64,000 nt of DNA from Stappia indica (GTDB lineage Bacteria; Pseudomonadota; Alphaproteobacteria; Rhizobiales; Stappiaceae). Positions 61,552 through 64,000 of this stretch are shown here, piece after piece. Each line of letters begins with the position of its first letter. Position 1 is the stretch's first letter. Under the pieces are notes generated by a model. That model searched no databases. It was not told where the DNA came from and was given only the letters and a program-made list of their open reading frames with translations. Location: NCBI RefSeq assembly GCF_009789575.1, contig NZ_CP046908.1:1798001-1862000 (forward strand), given 5' to 3'. The position numbers and the translations under genes were made by a program.

Positions 61552-63282
61552 TCAGTGCGAGCCGGCGGACGCGGATTGCTCCCGTCGCGCCTTCTCCACG
61601 AGATGTTGGGCGAAGTAGGTGGCAAGGCCGACGATCACGACCGTGATCACGCCGAGGGCAGCACCGGGCCCGCGCCCCGCCGCCGACTGCATGAACAGGT
61701 AGAGGCCGTAGGCGAGCGGCGCGTCGCTTTCCTGCGCCACCAGCATGATCGTCGCCGACAGTTCGACGGCGGCCGTTGCGAAGCTGGTGACGAAGCCGGC
61801 GACGAGACCGGCGGCCATCAGCGGCAGCACGATCCTGCGCACCGTGCGTACCTTCGGGGCACCGAGGTTCTCCGAGGCCTCCTCCAGCGACGGGCTCACC
61901 TGCTGCAGCGCCGCCGAACAGGAGCGCAGCGCATACGGCAGTCGCCGTGTCGCCAGCGCGATGACGATAATGCCCCACCATGTGGCGAGAGGCGCACCGG
62001 TGAACGGCATGTCGACGCTGTAGAACAGGCGCAGATAGCCGATGCCGAGCACGACGCCGGGAACCGCGAGCGCGGCCATGGCGATATAGTCCAGCCATTT
62101 GCGCCCGATCAGCGTCGTGCGCGCCGCCAGATAGGCGATGGCCGTGCCCAGCAGCACGTCGATCAGCGCGGCGATGCCGGCATAGAGCAGCGTGTTCTTG
62201 ATGAAGGGCCAGGCCTTGTTGACCGCCACCGCATAGTGCTCGGTGGTGAAGCCGTCCGGCAGCACCGAGAAGGACCACACCGTGCCGAGCGACAGCAGCA
62301 GCAGGCCGATATGCGGCGCCAGCACGATGGCCAGCAGCGCCAGCACCACGAGATAGCAGCCGGCCGTTTCCAGCGCGCCGAGATCCCGCTTGGACAGCCC
62401 CCCGCCGCCCTTCTGGGTGGTGGAATAGTCCTTGCCGCGCATCGCGCTGATCGACACCCACATGGCGAAGATCGAGCAGACGATAAGGATGACCGAGATC
62501 ACGTAGCCCATCGGGTCGGAAATGCCGACCGAGGAGATGCGCAGGTAAGCCTGCGGCGCCAGCATGTTGTTGACGTTGAGCAGCAGGGGCGTGCCGAGGT
62601 CGTCGAACACCTTGACGAAGACCAGCGAGGCGCCCGCGATGTAGCCCGGCATGGCCAGCGGCAGCACGATGCGGCGGAACAGCCGCATGCCGTGCGATCC
62701 GAGCATCTGCGCAGATTCTTCCATCGACCGGTCGATGTTGCGAAGGCTCGCCGACAGGTTGATCAGGATGAAGGGGAAGTAGTGGATCGACTGGACGAGG
62801 ATCACCCCGTTCAGCCCTTCCATGAAGGGCAGCGTGATGCCGAACCAGTCGCGCAGCAGCAGGTTGACGCTGCCGTTGGAGCCGAACAGCAGCTGCATCG
62901 CCACCGCGCCGATGAAGGGCGGCATGATCAGCGGCACGAAGCCGAGCGTCTGGATCAGCACCGCGCCGCGGAAGTTGAAGCGCGAGGTGATGTAGGCGAG
63001 CGGCAGGGCGAAGACGGTGGCAAGGACCACCGACATCGCCGCCACGTAGAAGGAATTGTAGAAGGACTCGCGGAACAGCGCGCTCCGGAAGAAGTCCATG
63101 AAGTTGGCAAGCGTCAGCTGGCCGCTGCCGGGATCGGTGAAGGCGACATAGATCACCATCGCCACGGGCAGGATCAGGAAAGCGACAAGGAAGAGCAGGA
63201 TACCGAGCGCGGCCGTCAGCGGCCCCCAGGATATGCGCTGCCCGAAACTTGCACGCGAAGAGACGGTCGACAGCGCAGCCAT
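61552..63282 (-). CDS. ABC transporter fused permease (FbpB/ThiP-like)
   Basis: 576 residues with 12 membrane helices in two repeats, each with a coupling loop (EESAQMLGSHGMRLFRRIVLP near 190 and EEASENLGAPKVRTVRRIVLP near 475, first quoted in part: EESAQMLGSHGMRLF). The fused form is typical of ferric-iron (FbpB) and related importers, so one protein replaces the usual pair. Between it and the binding-protein gene lie 95 bases with a hairpin. Confidence 0.85.
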   Translation of the reverse strand: MAALSTVSSRASFGQRISWGPLTAALGILLFLVAFLILPVAMVIYVAFTDPGSGQLTLANFMDFFRSALFRESFYNSFYVAAMSVVLATVFALPLAYITSRFNFRGAVLIQTLGFVPLIMPPFIGAVAMQLLFGSNGSVNLLLRDWFGITLPFMEGLNGVILVQSIHYFPFILINLSASLRNIDRSMEESAQMLGSHGMRLFRRIVLPLAMPGYIAGASLVFVKVFDDLGTPLLLNVNNMLAPQAYLRISSVGISDPMGYVISVILIVCSIFAMWVSISAMRGKDYSTTQKGGGGLSKRDLGALETAGCYLVVLALLAIVLAPHIGLLLLSLGTVWSFSVLPDGFTTEHYAVAVNKAWPFIKNTLLYAGIAALIDVLLGTAIAYLAARTTLIGRKWLDYIAMAALAVPGVVLGIGYLRLFYSVDMPFTGAPLATWWGIIVIALATRRLPYALRSCSAALQQVSPSLEEASENLGAPKVRTVRRIVLPLMAAGLVAGFVTSFATAAVELSATIMLVAQESDAPLAYGLYLFMQSAAGRGPGAALGVITVVIVGLATYFAQHLVEKARREQSASAGSH

Positions 63283-63333
63283 GCGCGGTCCTCCTCATCA
63301 ACGGGCGGAATGTGCGGGACTTAAGGAACCGGG

Positions 63334-63362
63334 GCGGGCGATCCCGTGCCGGGACCGCCCGC
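63334..63362 (-). other. intercistronic hairpin after the Fbp-type binding-protein gene
   Basis: 12-bp arms with one mismatch (GCGGGCGATCCC 63334-63345; GGGACCGCCCGC 63351-63362), 5-base loop, 15 bases after the binding-protein stop; no T-run. Confidence 0.55.
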
Positions 63363-63377
63363 AGACACTTTGGGGCG

Positions 63378-64000
63378 TCAGTTCGCGGACTTCGCCTTCT
63401 CGGCGAGGTCCACCGCCTTCGCATAGTTCTCGACGATGCGGGCGTCCCACTCCTGCTCGACCTCGGCCTGGCGACCGCTGGACTTGTCGTCCTCGCTCTT
63501 GCGCTTGGTCGTGAAGATCGCGCCGAAGGCCGGGTCGTTCGCCGTCTCCAGGTCGACCGGGGTCCAGGCCACCAGGGCGCGCGCCTCGGCAATCAGGTCC
63601 TTGGCTGCCTGCGAGCCGCCCTCGCCCACTGCCGCTTCGGCCTCGTGGATGGCCTTCACGGCCGCGGCCAGCTCCTTGTGGCGATAGGTGATCATGCTGT
63701 CGAACAGCGCGTTGACCGCGTTGTAATGCGCCTTGGAGGCGTCGCTGTCGAAGCTGACGCTGGCCTTGATCGTGTCGCCGACGAACGGGTTCGGGAAGCC
63801 TTCAGGCGCGTTGGCATAGGCTTCCGGATTGACCGGCAGACGCATGATCTTCGGATCGAGCAGCAGCTCCTGGCCCTTTGCCGACAGCAGGAAGTCGACG
63901 AACTTCCGGGCATTGTCCCCGTTCGGCGCGTTGGTCACGACGCCGACATTGGCCGGCACCAGGGCGGTCACGTCCGGATAGACGAAATCGACCGGGAAGC
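63378..64000 (-). CDS. ABC transporter substrate-binding protein, Fbp-like, C-terminal part (5' end beyond window)
   Basis: The frame is open to the right edge, so the signal peptide and first lobe are missing; about 207 residues are seen. The segment PANVGVVTNAPNGDNARKFVDFLLS followed by KGQELLLDPKIMRLPVNPEAY (part: ANVGVVTNAPNGDNARKF) is typical of the C-terminal lobe of iron(III)/AfuA-type binding proteins. A C-terminal helix-rich extension of about 100 residues with many Glu, Lys and Ala follows and is longer than in FbpA. It is the first visible gene of the operon. Confidence 0.78.
   Translation of the reverse strand, partial: FPVDFVYPDVTALVPANVGVVTNAPNGDNARKFVDFLLSAKGQELLLDPKIMRLPVNPEAYANAPEGFPNPFVGDTIKASVSFDSDASKAHYNAVNALFDSMITYRHKELAAAVKAIHEAEAAVGEGGSQAAKDLIAEARALVAWTPVDLETANDPAFGAIFTTKRKSEDDKSSGRQAEVEQEWDARIVENYAKAVDLAEKAKSAN

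Overview
The window is 64 kb of GC-rich, densely coding DNA. It comes from an alphaproteobacterium, most likely a metabolically versatile member of the Hyphomicrobiales (the Stappiaceae or a relative would fit). The class is supported by a complete general stress response locus (NepR, EcfG, PhyR, HWE/HisKA_2 kinases), which is known only from Alphaproteobacteria, and by many TRAP, TTT and ABC uptake operons each paired with a local regulator. The family-level guess is inference. I see no rRNA, tRNA, insertion sequence, phage or CRISPR array. The layout looks like a chromosome or chromid region specialised in solute capture.

Left part (1-18.4 kb). The end of a class III CoA-transferase and a methyltransferase are followed by a LysR regulator divergent from a TAXI-type TRAP importer and an AtuA-like protein pair. 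Next, on the minus strand, come a QuiC-type dehydroshikimate dehydratase fusion and a Gfo/Idh/MocA oxidoreductase, preceded by a TctCBA importer and a LysR gene. A second TctCBA set on the plus strand sits behind a GntR regulator that is divergent from an amidohydrolase.

Centre-left (18.5-35.4 kb). An M20 peptidase, a cytoplasmic gamma-glutamyltransferase homologue and a full Dpp-type ABC importer are divergent from an IclR regulator. Next is an operon dctPQM - VOC protein - RuBisCO-like protein - DUF1537 kinase, divergent from a LacI-type regulator. The kinase plus RuBisCO-like pair matches the OiaK/OiaX branch of D-apionate breakdown.

Centre (35.4-45.9 kb). This is the general stress response island: nepR1-ecfG1-kinase, nepR2-ecfG2, phyR, a CHASE-type HWE kinase, and small stress proteins (PLDc_N, DUF1328, PRC-barrel, DUF883, a small membrane protein, CsbD and an AI-2E-type transporter). 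Four promoters with the exact EcfG consensus GGAAC-N16/17-CGTT and two GGTT variants can be read in the DNA, so the island marks its own regulon. The kinase next to ecfG1 keeps the phosphoacceptor His but has lost the ATP-binding motifs.

Right part (45.9-64 kb). A ferric-siderophore system comes first: ATPase, two permeases, binding protein, periplasmic esterase, DUF2218 protein, TonB receptor and a divergent PchR-like AraC regulator. A LacI-led operon follows, with a Fe/polyamine-type ABC importer ending in a GpdQ-like phosphodiesterase and an 18-bp perfect palindrome in front of it. Last is another Fbp-type ABC operon cut by the window end. Four of the transporter operons carry a strong hairpin just after the binding-protein gene, probably to make more binding protein than permease.
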